A stretch of 64,000 nucleotides of DNA from Frateuria_A sp051900535 (GTDB taxonomy: Bacteria > Pseudomonadota > Gammaproteobacteria > Xanthomonadales > Rhodanobacteraceae): positions 744,001-808,000 of the forward strand of contig NZ_JBHZGI010000001.1 of assembly GCF_051900535.1 (NCBI RefSeq). Direction: 5' to 3'. The notes under the pieces were generated by a model. That model made no database searches. It was given only the letters and a program-made list of their open reading frames with translations, and was not told where the DNA came from. Below are positions 47,359 to 56,980 of this stretch, in pieces. Position numbers and translations under genes: made by a program. Each line of letters starts with the position of its first letter. Positions within the stretch are counted from its first letter, which is position 1.

Positions 47359-49059
47359 TCAATGCCCCGAGGTCGGCTGCTTGGGCTTGAGCGCGTTCTG
47401 CAGCAGGTTGTTGAGCACGTCCTCGTTGCTGGCAGGCTGCTTCGGCGCCGGCTGCGTGCCCTTGCCGCGCGCGCCGACGTCCAGCAGGCCGACCGCCGCC
47501 TTCGGATCGAGCCTGAAGCTGGGCGCGCTGGCCGTGCCGCCCACGCGCACGCCTACGCCGTTGGTACTCATGCCCTTGATCAGGCCGCCGAGCGCGCCGC
47601 CGGCCTTCGATCCGCCCAGCAGGCCGGCGAGACCCTGGCCCGCCTGGCCCGCGCCGGTGACGCCTTGATCGAGCTTGACCAGCATGCGGAAGTCGAGCGC
47701 GCCGTCGGCGGCCATGCGGCCCTTGCCGGTGAAGCTACCGAGCTGCGCGATCTGCGCCTTGGCCGGGTCGGCGTCGATGCCCTTGGGCGAGATGGTCAGC
47801 ATGGCCTCGGCATGGCGGATCACGGTGTCCTTCGGCGCGCTGATGCCGGCCAGCGCCAACGCGCCGCCGAGCTTGTCGCCGAGGCTGTAGCCGGCCAGCC
47901 GCGTGCCGTCGAGCGAGACCGGTCCCTGGATGACCAGCGCATCGAGCGGCCCGCGCACGCCAAGGTCCATGCTGGCGGTGCCACCGCTCAGGCGTGAGTC
48001 CTTCGGCAGGATCACGCCGAACACCGGCAACAGGGGCTGCAGGTCGTCGATGGGCTGGCGCAGGCCTTTCACCTTCAGGTCCATGCGCATCACCGCAGGC
48101 CGGTTGTCGAAGCTGCCGGCGATGGACAGCCGCGCCGCGCCGGCGTGCAGCACCGTGTTCGCGATCTGTCCCGTGCCGGCATCGAGCCGGTAGTTCGCCT
48201 GGTAGTCGATCCGCAGCGGCTGCGGCGAGGGCGAGCCTGACGCGACCAGTTGCAGCTTGCGTGCATCGATGCGCCCCTTCGAGCGCAGCACGCCCTTGGC
48301 CGAGCCGATCTTCGTGTCCAGGTCGAGCACGCCGCCGACGCCACTTCCGCGTGCCATCAGCCCAGCGCCTACAAGGTCCAGATCATGCATCACCAGGTGC
48401 GCGTCCACCGGTGTGAGCACTGCATTGCCGGCGTGCCATGGCCCTAGCTTGCCTTCCAGCGCCAGCGTGCCGCCCCCGGCGACATCGGCCTTGAGTTCGA
48501 ACGGGAAAGCCGCCCGCGTGTCGACATGATCCGCACCCAGATGCACGTGGTCGTAAACCTTGCGGTCGCCGGCCATGCGGGTGAGTTCGATGCGGCCATC
48601 GTCGATGCGCAGCCGGTCGACCGTGAGTCCGGCCGGCACGCCGGCCCCGGTGCCTTCCGACGGCGCCGGACCGCCGCCGAGTCCGGCGAAGTTCCAATCG
48701 CCCTTGCGGTTTTGCAGCAGGCGCACCACCGGCTGGTCCAGCGTCAGCGAGGTCACGTGCAGCTCGCGGTGGATCAGCAACGGCCACAGCTCCACGCCCA
48801 GGTCCAGCGAACGCGCGCTGACGAACGGCTGCTTGCCGAACGCCGGATCGTCACCGATGCGGATCTCGTCCGCCTCCAGCGAGCCGGTCCACAACGCCAT
48901 GTGCAGCTTGCCGATGCTCACCTCGCGACCCAGCGCCTTGCCCAGCGAGGCCTGGATCTGCGGGCGGAAGTGGTTGGCGTCCACCAGCAGCAGCGCGGCG
49001 GCGCCGAGCACGACCAGGGCCAGCACGACGACGATCGATCCCACCAGCAGGCGCTTCAT
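47359..49059 (-). CDS. AsmA family inner-membrane protein
   Basis: 566 residues. One N-terminal membrane helix (about 5-27) is followed by the AsmA start LLLVDANHFRPQIQASLGKALGREV and a long beta-rich periplasmic part. Such proteins are thought to carry or position lipids between membranes. GGGGAG lies eight bases before the ATG. The C-terminus is Lys/Pro/Gln-rich. Confidence 0.88.
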   Translation of the reverse strand: MKRLLVGSIVVVLALVVLGAAALLLVDANHFRPQIQASLGKALGREVSIGKLHMALWTGSLEADEIRIGDDPAFGKQPFVSARSLDLGVELWPLLIHRELHVTSLTLDQPVVRLLQNRKGDWNFAGLGGGPAPSEGTGAGVPAGLTVDRLRIDDGRIELTRMAGDRKVYDHVHLGADHVDTRAAFPFELKADVAGGGTLALEGKLGPWHAGNAVLTPVDAHLVMHDLDLVGAGLMARGSGVGGVLDLDTKIGSAKGVLRSKGRIDARKLQLVASGSPSPQPLRIDYQANYRLDAGTGQIANTVLHAGAARLSIAGSFDNRPAVMRMDLKVKGLRQPIDDLQPLLPVFGVILPKDSRLSGGTASMDLGVRGPLDALVIQGPVSLDGTRLAGYSLGDKLGGALALAGISAPKDTVIRHAEAMLTISPKGIDADPAKAQIAQLGSFTGKGRMAADGALDFRMLVKLDQGVTGAGQAGQGLAGLLGGSKAGGALGGLIKGMSTNGVGVRVGGTASAPSFRLDPKAAVGLLDVGARGKGTQPAPKQPASNEDVLNNLLQNALKPKQPTSGH

Positions 49060-49211
49060 GAGTGCATCTCCCCGGCAAAGTGTCCCGATACTAACCAAAC
49101 CCCGCGCACGCTCCGACTGCCCGGCCGCGCGGGCGTGACGCAGGCCCGCCTACGCGGGCGGCGGGCACACGCGGCTGAAGATGACCCCGGTCGGACCCAC
49201 TTCCCTGATCC

Positions 49212-49370
49212 ATGGGTTGTCTACCGGTTCCGCTGTTCCTGTTGCTCGGTTTGGGCACCGGTTACGCCATCGACGGCACGCCGGGCGCGCTGTGGGGCGC
49301 GGGTGCCGGGCTCGTGCTTGGGATCGCCGGCATGGGCTGGCTGATCCACCTCATGCGCGGTCGTCGCTGA
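49212..49370 (+). CDS. 52-residue membrane peptide, unknown function
   Basis: A short open frame coding two glycine-rich hydrophobic helices (PLFLLLGLGTGYAI and GAGLVLGIAGMGWLIHL) and an RGRR tail. The ribosome binding site is poor, so this is tentative, but the composition is that of a real small membrane protein and it sits in front of another one. Confidence 0.4.
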   Translation: MGCLPVPLFLLLGLGTGYAIDGTPGALWGAGAGLVLGIAGMGWLIHLMRGRR

Positions 49371-49446
49371 ACCGCATGCCGCACGCGTGCTGGCCTTTCG
49401 ATCCGGCGCGTAGTCGAATGACGGGCAGCCTCTACCGGAGTCCCGG

Positions 49447-49767
49447 GTGATCAAGGACATCGACCGACTCAACCGCCATCTCGATCGATTCGAGCGACGG
49501 TTGCCACGCTGGATCGCAACACCACTGCGCTGGCTGCGCGCGCCCTCGTCCCGCTGGCTGCGCATTCCAGTGGGCGTGCTGCTGATCGTGGCCGGGTTCT
49601 TCAGTTTCCTGCCGCTGCTGGGGTTGTGGATGCTCCCGCTGGGCGTGCTGCTGCTCGCCCAGGACCTGCCGTTCCTGCGCCGGCCTACGCGCTGGTCGTT
49701 GATCCTGCTGGAGCGCCAGTGGCTGCGCTGGAAGCGGCGCCGGCGCCGGGCCGGACGGTTGCGCTAG
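49447..49767 (+). CDS. Small Trp/Arg-rich membrane protein
   Basis: 106 residues. A basic amphipathic start leads to a membrane hairpin (about 40-70: IPVGVLLIVAGFFSFLPLLGLWMLPLGVLLL as two helices with a proline turn), then a strongly basic tail. The GTG start has GGAG six bases upstream. It may belong to the family of PGPGW-like transmembrane proteins. Function unknown. Confidence 0.68.
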   Translation: MIKDIDRLNRHLDRFERRLPRWIATPLRWLRAPSSRWLRIPVGVLLIVAGFFSFLPLLGLWMLPLGVLLLAQDLPFLRRPTRWSLILLERQWLRWKRRRRRAGRLR

Positions 49768-49866
49768 GGTGGGCTTCGGAAGACGCCATCCGCGGCGGGT
49801 TTCGTGACGGCGCCGCCGGTCATGGCTTCAGTCGCCATTGGCGGGCGCTACGGCAACCTATGCCGG

Positions 49867-50973
49867 ATGCGTATCCGAACGCCCGCCCGTCCCGTCGTCC
49901 TGCTCGCGCTGCTGGCCCTGGTCGCCGGCTGCGCGCGTCCGCGCGTGGAAGCGCCGCAGCGCCGACCCGACGAGGTGCGCGCGCAGATCGTGCGCCTGTT
50001 GCCCGGCGACACCGCGGACCGCGCCGGTTGGGCGACCGACATGTACGCGGCGTTCTCCGCGCTCGACATCCCGCCGACCGACAGCAACCTCTGCGCCGCC
50101 CTCGCCGTCGCCGCGCAGGAATCGAACTACCACGCGGAACCCGCGGTGCCGGGCCTGGGCCGCATTGCGCGCAAGGAGATCGATCGCCGCGCCGCGCTGC
50201 ACCACGTCCCGCAGTTCCTGGTACGTGCCGCGCTGGCGCTGAAGTCGCCGGACGGCAAGCGTTATGGCGACCGCCTGGCCGCCGTGCGCACCGAACGCGA
50301 ACTGAGCCGCCTGTACGAGGACTTCATCGGCATGGTGCCGCTGGGCCGCCGCTTGCTGGGCGACGACAACCCGGTGCACACCGGCGGCCCGATGCAGGTG
50401 AGTGTGGCGTTCGCCGAGGATTACGCCGACGACCACACCTATCCCTACCCGGTCGACGGCTCGATCCGCCACGAGGTGTTCAGCCGTCGCGGCGGCCTGT
50501 ACTTCGGCATCGCCCACCTGCTCGCCTACCCGGCCGACTACCCGCAGATGCTCTACCGTTTCGCGGACTACAACGCCGGCTGGTATGCCAGCCGCAACGC
50601 GGCGTTCCAGAATGCGCTGAGCGAGGTCACCGGCATTGCGCTGGACTTCGACGGCGACCTGATCCGCTACGACGGCGGCCTGGGTGCCACCGAACGGGCG
50701 GCGCGCACGCTGGCCGGACGCCTGGACCTCGAGCCGGGCGAGATCCACGACGCGCTGGCCGAAGGCGAAGGCCCCGATTTCGCGCATACCGCCCTGTACA
50801 CGCGCGTGTTCGAACTTGCCGACGCCAATGCGCGCAAGCCGCTGCCACGCGAGATGTTGCCGCGCATCCGGCTGGAAAGCCCCAAGATCACCCGCAAGCT
50901 CACCACCGCCTGGTTCGCCAAACGTGTCGACGGGCGCTACCAGCGCTGCCTGGCGCAGGCCTCGCGGGGCTGA
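49867..50973 (+). CDS. DUF1615 family lipoprotein
   Basis: 368 residues. The lipobox LVAGC places a lipid on Cys22. The body is a DUF1615 domain with AALAVAAQESNYHAEP and GGPMQVSVAFAEDYA, which recall lysozyme/transglycosylase-like folds (a Glu after AQ, and a GPMQV block). A role in cell-wall turnover is possible but unproven. The ribosome binding site is weak. Confidence 0.8.
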   Translation: MRIRTPARPVVLLALLALVAGCARPRVEAPQRRPDEVRAQIVRLLPGDTADRAGWATDMYAAFSALDIPPTDSNLCAALAVAAQESNYHAEPAVPGLGRIARKEIDRRAALHHVPQFLVRAALALKSPDGKRYGDRLAAVRTERELSRLYEDFIGMVPLGRRLLGDDNPVHTGGPMQVSVAFAEDYADDHTYPYPVDGSIRHEVFSRRGGLYFGIAHLLAYPADYPQMLYRFADYNAGWYASRNAAFQNALSEVTGIALDFDGDLIRYDGGLGATERAARTLAGRLDLEPGEIHDALAEGEGPDFAHTALYTRVFELADANARKPLPREMLPRIRLESPKITRKLTTAWFAKRVDGRYQRCLAQASRG

Positions 50974-51096
50974 GCCTGCGGAAACCGGTCTCCTGAAACG
51001 CGACCACGACCGAAACTCGCAGGGTCGGCTTCAGCCCTCCGGCTCTTTGGCGAAACCGCGTTGAATGCGGCGGACGAAAACCCGGCCTACGCCTCG

Positions 51097-52377
51097 CTAC
51101 GAGGCCTTCTTCTGCCCGATCGGACCGGTGGCGGGCGGCTCCCAGCCGAACACGCTGCGACCGCCGTACTCGTGCGAGCGCAGGCACTCCTCGGCGATGT
51201 ACTGCTCCACCGACGGTCCCCTGGCGTGCCGCTCCAACCGACGCGCCTGCTCGTCGAGCCGCCTGAGCGCGGCCAGTTGTTCGTCACGGCCGAGCCTGGC
51301 GTTCTCCACCGCCGACTTCAACACGCCTATGGTGTGGTCGTAGACGCGCGTGGGCACCGGGAACGGGTGGCGGTCCTTGCCGCCGTGGGCCAGCGAGAAG
51401 CGTGCCGGATCGCTGAAGCGGCAGGGTGCGCCATGCACCACTTCGGCCACCATCGCCAGCGCGCGTACCGTGCGCGCACCCACGCCGGGCACCTGCAACA
51501 GTTCGGTGAAATCGCGCGGGCCGTTTTCCGCCGCGGCGGCGAGCGCACCGTGCAGGCGGCGCGTCACGACGTCGCTGGCGCGCACGTCGTGGTGGTCAGG
51601 CATCACCAGATGCGGCAGCAGGCCGAGTTGCAGCGGCCCGTCGGTCGGCGACTGCACGGGCGCGGCCATGCCCTCGATCTGCGCCATCTCGCGGGCGATG
51701 CCGTCCGGACCTAGCGTCCGCAGCAGTTCGATCTGCGCCAGGCGCGAGGCCTGCGCGCGGTGGTCGGCCAAGTTCACGATCCGCCCCTGCCCCGGCCCGT
51801 CGACCGCCGCGTGCGGATCATCCACGAAGCTCTTCAGGTTCTGCGACAGCCAGTGGTAGCGGCGTGCCTGCCGGCGCTCTCCGTTCATGCCCTGCTGCAC
51901 CACGACCCAGTGGCCGTCGTCGCTCACCACGAAGCCGTGCAGGTAGAGATCGAAGCCATCCTGCACCGCGGCGCTGTCCACCTTGGCCACCAGCCGGCTC
52001 GCACCCGCCAGCGCGGCGCCGTCGAAGCCGACCTTTTCGCCGATGGCCACCAGTTCGCCCGGGGTTGCACGCGAATGCTTGCCGCGCCCGCCGCAGACGT
52101 GAATGCCCAGCTCGCCCGACAGCGGCGCGAGGCCACGCTTGAGCGCACCGATCACGCTGGTGGTGATGCCGGAGGAATGCCAGTCCATGCCCATCACCGC
52201 GCCGAAGGACTGGAACCAGAACGGATGCGCCAACCGCCGCAGGAACTCGTCGCGGCCATACTCGCGCACGATCGCCTCGGCCATCAGGGCGCCCAGCCGC
52301 GTCATGCGGTCCGCCAGCCAGCGCGGCACGCGCCCGCCATGCAGCGGCAGGTCGGCGCTTCCGGATCGTCGGGTCAT
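51097..52377 (-). CDS. DUF763 family protein with helix-hairpin-helix motif
   Basis: 426 residues. It begins SGSADLPLHGGRVPRWL and contains GIHVCGGRGKHSRATP and DGFDLYLHGFVVSDDG, all typical of DUF763, a family best known from archaea and scattered bacteria. A helix-hairpin-helix at about 290-312 (LLQVPGVGARTVRAL) suggests DNA binding, as in DNA-repair glycosylases. Function is unknown. GGAG lies seven bases before the ATG. It stands alone between oppositely directed genes. Confidence 0.85.
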   Translation of the reverse strand: MTRRSGSADLPLHGGRVPRWLADRMTRLGALMAEAIVREYGRDEFLRRLAHPFWFQSFGAVMGMDWHSSGITTSVIGALKRGLAPLSGELGIHVCGGRGKHSRATPGELVAIGEKVGFDGAALAGASRLVAKVDSAAVQDGFDLYLHGFVVSDDGHWVVVQQGMNGERRQARRYHWLSQNLKSFVDDPHAAVDGPGQGRIVNLADHRAQASRLAQIELLRTLGPDGIAREMAQIEGMAAPVQSPTDGPLQLGLLPHLVMPDHHDVRASDVVTRRLHGALAAAAENGPRDFTELLQVPGVGARTVRALAMVAEVVHGAPCRFSDPARFSLAHGGKDRHPFPVPTRVYDHTIGVLKSAVENARLGRDEQLAALRRLDEQARRLERHARGPSVEQYIAEECLRSHEYGGRSVFGWEPPATGPIGQKKAS

Positions 52378-52526
52378 GTGAGGACTCCAGCGCAAATACG
52401 GTCGGTAGGGTGCGAAACCCAGGGTTTCGAGTATCGCAAACGGCCGTCTCACCGGATGAACCACCGCCGGCCGGCGCCTGCGCATGCCGATGGACCGGGT
52501 GCGCGCCGGCTCGCTAAGCTGATGCG

Positions 52527-53642
52527 ATGCCTGCCACCGACCTGCCCATGACCGCCTCCGACCGCGCCGCCGCCCGGCTTGCCTGGGCCCGCGCCACGCT
52601 GCACGACGACACGCTGACCCTGACGCCGGCCTCGTCCGATGCCAGCTTCCGCAGTTACTGGCGCACGCAGGGCGAGGACGGCTGGATCGTGATGGACTCG
52701 CCGCCGGCGCTGGAAGACCCCGCACCCTGGCTGGCCATCGGCCAACGCCTGCGCGACGCCGGCCTGCACGCGCCGGTCGTGCTCGCGCACGACCTGGCGC
52801 AGGGCTTCCTGGTGATCGAGGATTTCGGTCGGCAGGACTACCTGTCCTGCCTGAACCCCGACACGGCCGATGCGCTCTACGCCCAGGCGATGGACGCCCT
52901 GCTGCGCATCCAGGCCAACGTCGACGGCTCCGACCTGCCGCCCTACAACCGTGCCTTCCTGCAGCGCGAACTCGAACTGATGCCCGAGTGGTTCCTCCAG
53001 CGCCACCTGGGCTACACGCCCGAGTGCGAGGAATGGGACGTGATCGAACAGGCGTTCACCGTGCTGCTGCACAACGCCGCCGAACAGCCGCGCGTGTTCG
53101 TGCACCGCGACTTTCACAGCCGCAACCTGATGCAGGTCCAGGACAAGCCGTCCGGCGCGCTTCGCCCCCTTTGCCTGACCACGCTTATCGAGGCCGGTCC
53201 GCGCGCCGAGCTTGGCGGACAACCGATGTTGCGCAACCCCGGCATCATCGACTTCCAGGGCGCGCTGCACGGCCCGCTCGCCTACGACCTGGCCTCGCTG
53301 TTGCGCGATTGCTACATCGCCTGGGACGAAACCCGCGTGGCGCAGTGGGTCGAGCAGTACCGCCAGCGCGCGCAGCAGGCGGGCCTGCTCGACGCCACGG
53401 TCGGCCGCGAGCGCTTCCAGCGCTGGTTCGACCTGATCGGCCTGCAGCGCCATATCAAGGTACTCGGCATTTTCTGCCGGCTCTGGTATCGCGACGGTAA
53501 GCGCGGTTACCTCGCCGACCTGCCGCGCGTGCTCGGTTACGTGCTCACCGTCGCGCATCGCTATCCCGAGCTGGCCGACCTGGCGGCACTGATCGAACGC
53601 TGCGTGGGCGAGCGCGACATCACCGCACCGGCCGCCGCATGA
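52527..53642 (+). CDS. amgK: N-acetylmuramate/N-acetylglucosamine 1-kinase AmgK
   Basis: 371 residues of the aminoglycoside-phosphotransferase fold. AmgK phosphorylates free MurNAc at C1 in peptidoglycan recycling. Catalytic HRDFHSRN (193-200) and metal-binding IDFQGA (Asp242) are present. The gap between them is 42 residues, where about 13-17 is usual: an in-frame insert of roughly 25-28 residues (nt about 53143-53231) lies there. The stop overlaps murU as ATGA. Together they feed recycled MurNAc into UDP-MurNAc, bypassing MurA, which lowers fosfomycin sensitivity in relatives. Confidence 0.9.
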   Translation: MPATDLPMTASDRAAARLAWARATLHDDTLTLTPASSDASFRSYWRTQGEDGWIVMDSPPALEDPAPWLAIGQRLRDAGLHAPVVLAHDLAQGFLVIEDFGRQDYLSCLNPDTADALYAQAMDALLRIQANVDGSDLPPYNRAFLQRELELMPEWFLQRHLGYTPECEEWDVIEQAFTVLLHNAAEQPRVFVHRDFHSRNLMQVQDKPSGALRPLCLTTLIEAGPRAELGGQPMLRNPGIIDFQGALHGPLAYDLASLLRDCYIAWDETRVAQWVEQYRQRAQQAGLLDATVGRERFQRWFDLIGLQRHIKVLGIFCRLWYRDGKRGYLADLPRVLGYVLTVAHRYPELADLAALIERCVGERDITAPAAA

Positions 53643-54361
53643 GGCACGCACTGATCTTCGCCGCGGGCCTGGGCGAGCGCATGCGGCCGCTCACCGACCG
53701 CACGCCCAAGCCGCTGCTCGAAGCCGGCGGCAAGTCGCTGGTCGCCTGGCATCTGGAAAAGCTCGCCGCCGCCGGCGTGCATTACGTGGTCATCAACACC
53801 TCTCACCTGGCCGACCGGTTCCCCGAAATGCTCGGCGACGGCAGCCGCTGGGGCCTGCGCATCCGCTATGCCTACGAAGGCGCGACGCCGCTGGAAACCG
53901 GCGGCGGCATGCTCAACGCGCTGTCGCTGCTGGGCGAGAGGCCCTTCATCGCGGTCAACGGCGACATCCACAGCGACGTCGACTACGCTTCCCTGCCGGC
54001 CGAGCCCCGGGGCGACGCGCACCTGGTGATGGTCGACAACCCGGCGCACCACCCGGACGGCGATTTCCTGCTCGACGTCCACGGCCTGCTGCACGCCCAG
54101 GGCGCGCCGCGGCTGACCTTCAGCGGCATCGGCGTGTATCGGCGCGAACTGCTGCAGCATTGGCGCCGCGTGATCGGCGACACGACCGGCGTCGATGCCA
54201 ACCCGCCGCGTTTCAAGCTTGCTCCGTTGCTGCGCGCGGCCATGGACGACGGACGCGTGCACGGGGTGCACCACCACGGCGCGTGGACCGACGTGGGCAC
54301 GCCCGGGCGCCTGGCCGAGCTCGACACTCACCTGCGCCAGCCGCCACCTGCCGCTACCTGA
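53639..54361 (+). CDS. murU: N-acetylmuramate alpha-1-phosphate uridylyltransferase MurU
   Basis: 240 residues of the nucleotidyltransferase family. The UTP-binding start FAAGLGERMRPLTDRTPKPLL, the metal-binding NGDIHSD (about 101-107) and GAWTDVGTPGRL near the end are all present. It makes UDP-MurNAc from the AmgK product. Four-base ATGA overlap with amgK indicates coupled translation. Confidence 0.93.
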   Translation: MRHALIFAAGLGERMRPLTDRTPKPLLEAGGKSLVAWHLEKLAAAGVHYVVINTSHLADRFPEMLGDGSRWGLRIRYAYEGATPLETGGGMLNALSLLGERPFIAVNGDIHSDVDYASLPAEPRGDAHLVMVDNPAHHPDGDFLLDVHGLLHAQGAPRLTFSGIGVYRRELLQHWRRVIGDTTGVDANPPRFKLAPLLRAAMDDGRVHGVHHHGAWTDVGTPGRLAELDTHLRQPPPAAT

Positions 54362-54531
54362 CCGGCTGCGCCGGTGTCAGCCCACGCCTACACGCCGCCG
54401 CTTTAAGCTCCGGCATCGCCTTGCACCACGCGGCACCGGACAAGACTCCGCCCCGCGGGCGCGGCGACGACATCGCCTTACATCGATGTGCCTGCAGTCG
54501 CGAAAAACAAGACCAACAAGCATGGCGGCCC

Positions 54532-56001
54532 ATGGACGACGAACGGATGCAAGCCGAACCGAAGATGGCCCAGCGCGTGCGCGCCTACGACTGGGGCGCC
54601 ACCGCCATGGGTTCGATGGACACCTGGCCACAGCCGCTGCGCACCGTGGTCGACATCGTTCTGTCGTCCAACCTGCCGATGGTGATGGCATGGGGACCGG
54701 ACGCGCAGCTGATCTACAACGACGCCTACGCTGTGTTCGCCGGCGGGCGCCATCCGTACCTGCTCGGCCTGAACCTGCTGGCCGCCTGGCCCGAGGTCGC
54801 CGAGTTCAACCAGCACGTGCTGGAGGTGACGCTCGCGGGCCAGCCGCTTTCCTACACCGATCAGCCGCTGGTGCTGTTCCGCCACGGCCACGCCGAAGAC
54901 GTCTGGATGGACCTGGACTACACCCCGGTGCGCGATGCCGACGGCGTGCCGCGTGGCTTCCTCGCGACCGTGGTCGAAACCACCGCGCGGGTGAAGGCCG
55001 AGCGTGCCTACCATCGCGCCCGCGAACAGGTCGAACTGGCGCTCAATGCGGGTGCGGCGATCGGCACCTGGCTGTGGGACATTCCAGGCAATCGCGTCGT
55101 GGTCGATTGTCGCCTGGCCCGCGCCTTCTCGTTGGACCCCGTGGAGGGCGCAACCGGCCTGCCACTCGAAACCTTTCTCGAGCGCATCCATCCGCAGGAT
55201 CTGCCGGAGGTCGAGGTGCGCATCCAGGAAAGCATCGATCACGGCGTGCCATACCGTTGCCAGTACCGCATCCGCCAGCCCGATGAAAGCTATCTGTGGG
55301 TGGAGGCATCCGGGCGCTGCGAGTACGACGAGGATGGCAAGCCCACCTGTTTCCCCGGGCTGATGGTCGACGTGCAGGAGCGCAAGCTGGCCGAACAGCA
55401 GCAGCGCACGATGATCAACGAGCTCAACCATCGCGTGAAGAACACCCTGGCGATCGTGCAGTCGCTGGCCGCGCAATCGTTCAACGGCGCCCCGTCGGTG
55501 GAGAGCGCGGCGGAGGTGTTCAACGCGCGCCTGATCTCGCTGTCGCACGCGCATGACGTACTCACCCGCGAGCACTGGCGCAGCGCGCTGCTGAGCGACC
55601 TGGTCGAGCAGATGGCCCATTCCCACAATTTCCGGGGCAGCGAGCGCTTCGACATCGAGGGGCCGCGCGTGCGGTTGTCGCCGCAGAACGCCCTGTCCTT
55701 CGCCATGGCCCTGCACGAGCTGGCCACCAACGCGATCAAGTACGGCGCGCTGGGCGACCGCGGCGGCGGCGTGCGCATCCACTGGCGCACCGGCGAGGCC
55801 AACGGTCGGCGCATCCTGCATCTGGACTGGATCGAGCACGGCGGGCCGCCGGTGCATCCGCCGGCCCGCAAGGGATTCGGCACGCGCCTGGTCGAACGCA
55901 GCCTCAATCCCGCGCGCAACGGCGCGGTCAGCATCGACTATCGCGAAAGCGGCCTGGCCTGCCACATGGCGGTGCCGCTGCCGGAGGTGGACGACGAGTA
56001 G
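54532..56001 (+). CDS. HWE-family sensor histidine kinase
   Basis: 489 residues, cytoplasmic. Residues 1-150 are a PAS-like sensor (YDWGATAMGSMDTWPQ, MAWGPDAQLIYNDAY) paralogous to the one in the kinase at 2972. A PAS/PAC pair follows (about 160-285), then an HWE kinase domain with phospho-acceptor His300 in ELNHRVKNTLA and LHELATNAIKYGAL as the N box. HWE kinases often act in light or general stress response; no response regulator is adjacent. The start ATG has no strong ribosome binding site. Confidence 0.9.
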   Translation: MDDERMQAEPKMAQRVRAYDWGATAMGSMDTWPQPLRTVVDIVLSSNLPMVMAWGPDAQLIYNDAYAVFAGGRHPYLLGLNLLAAWPEVAEFNQHVLEVTLAGQPLSYTDQPLVLFRHGHAEDVWMDLDYTPVRDADGVPRGFLATVVETTARVKAERAYHRAREQVELALNAGAAIGTWLWDIPGNRVVVDCRLARAFSLDPVEGATGLPLETFLERIHPQDLPEVEVRIQESIDHGVPYRCQYRIRQPDESYLWVEASGRCEYDEDGKPTCFPGLMVDVQERKLAEQQQRTMINELNHRVKNTLAIVQSLAAQSFNGAPSVESAAEVFNARLISLSHAHDVLTREHWRSALLSDLVEQMAHSHNFRGSERFDIEGPRVRLSPQNALSFAMALHELATNAIKYGALGDRGGGVRIHWRTGEANGRRILHLDWIEHGGPPVHPPARKGFGTRLVERSLNPARNGAVSIDYRESGLACHMAVPLPEVDDE

Positions 56002-56071
56002 TCTCCGGGCGCGGTGACCATCGACCAAGAAAAACGCAGCCCCGCACGGGGCCGCGCTTCCAACCACGTCG

Positions 56072-56980
56072 CTACAGGGCAGGCGCGAAGCCGCCGCGCC
56101 GCGACACCAGCGAACGACCCACCGCGGCCAGCGCGAACAATCGCGCGATGCGCATCCAGCCCACCGCAAGCACTGCCAGCTCGGCGAACAGCAGCGCCAG
56201 CAGGAAGCCGCCAAGGCCCACCGCCGGGGTATGCACGCGGCCCACGCCACAGGCCAACGCGATCGCCGAGCCGATGGCGCCGATCAGCAGGTAGCTCAGC
56301 AGCGTGCCCAGCGGCCGGCGCAGGAGCTGCATGAAACCACGTCCAAGTGCGCGGGTCGCCGAGCGCAGGCCAGGGTCGACGATGAAGGCCGCGCGGGCGG
56401 ACTCGACCACGGCATGGGCCAGCACGAACAGCACCCCAAGGACCCACAGTGCGGTGTGCGTGTAGCGGTCGGCGGCACTCTGCAGCACCGCGTGCTCGCT
56501 TGACTTGTGCGCGGCGCCGATCGCCATCGCCCCCAGGCCGATGGCGATCGCGTAGGGCAGCAGCGACCACAGCATCAGGCGGAACATACGCCCGTACTCG
56601 ATCACGCCGGACTGCACCAGCTGGCCGAAGCCCAGCGCGCGACCGGCGCGGCCGGTGGCCACCGTCATGCCGGTCAGGAACGGGCCCAGCAGCAGCGCGA
56701 ACACGGTCGCCAGCAGCAGCGAGCCGTGCAGCGCGGCGCCGCTGTCGCCCAGCTTGCCGATCACGTCGCCGAAGGCCAGTCCATCGAAACGCTGCGCCCA
56801 GTCGGCGGCGTGCACGGAACGGTCGAGCAGGTCGGCCAGCGTTCGCCATGCCGGCAGCGCGGCTACCGCGGTGGGCAGCAGCAGGAACAGCAACCACAGC
56901 AACAACAGGCGCCACTGCAGCGCCGCCACGGGCGCGAGCATCACGGCACCCACATCGGTACGTCGGGTCGAGGTCATCAT
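56072..56980 (-). CDS. Multi-pass membrane protein partnered with the M1 protease
   Basis: 302 residues with about six to seven membrane helices (residues 20-40, 80-110, 130-160, 175-195, 220-250 and 255-285). No family is recognised with certainty. The start overlaps the protease stop as TGATG, so translation is coupled and the two proteins probably work together. A GTG three bases upstream could also be used. Confidence 0.72.
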   Translation of the reverse strand: MMTSTRRTDVGAVMLAPVAALQWRLLLLWLLFLLLPTAVAALPAWRTLADLLDRSVHAADWAQRFDGLAFGDVIGKLGDSGAALHGSLLLATVFALLLGPFLTGMTVATGRAGRALGFGQLVQSGVIEYGRMFRLMLWSLLPYAIAIGLGAMAIGAAHKSSEHAVLQSAADRYTHTALWVLGVLFVLAHAVVESARAAFIVDPGLRSATRALGRGFMQLLRRPLGTLLSYLLIGAIGSAIALACGVGRVHTPAVGLGGFLLALLFAELAVLAVGWMRIARLFALAAVGRSLVSRRGGFAPAL

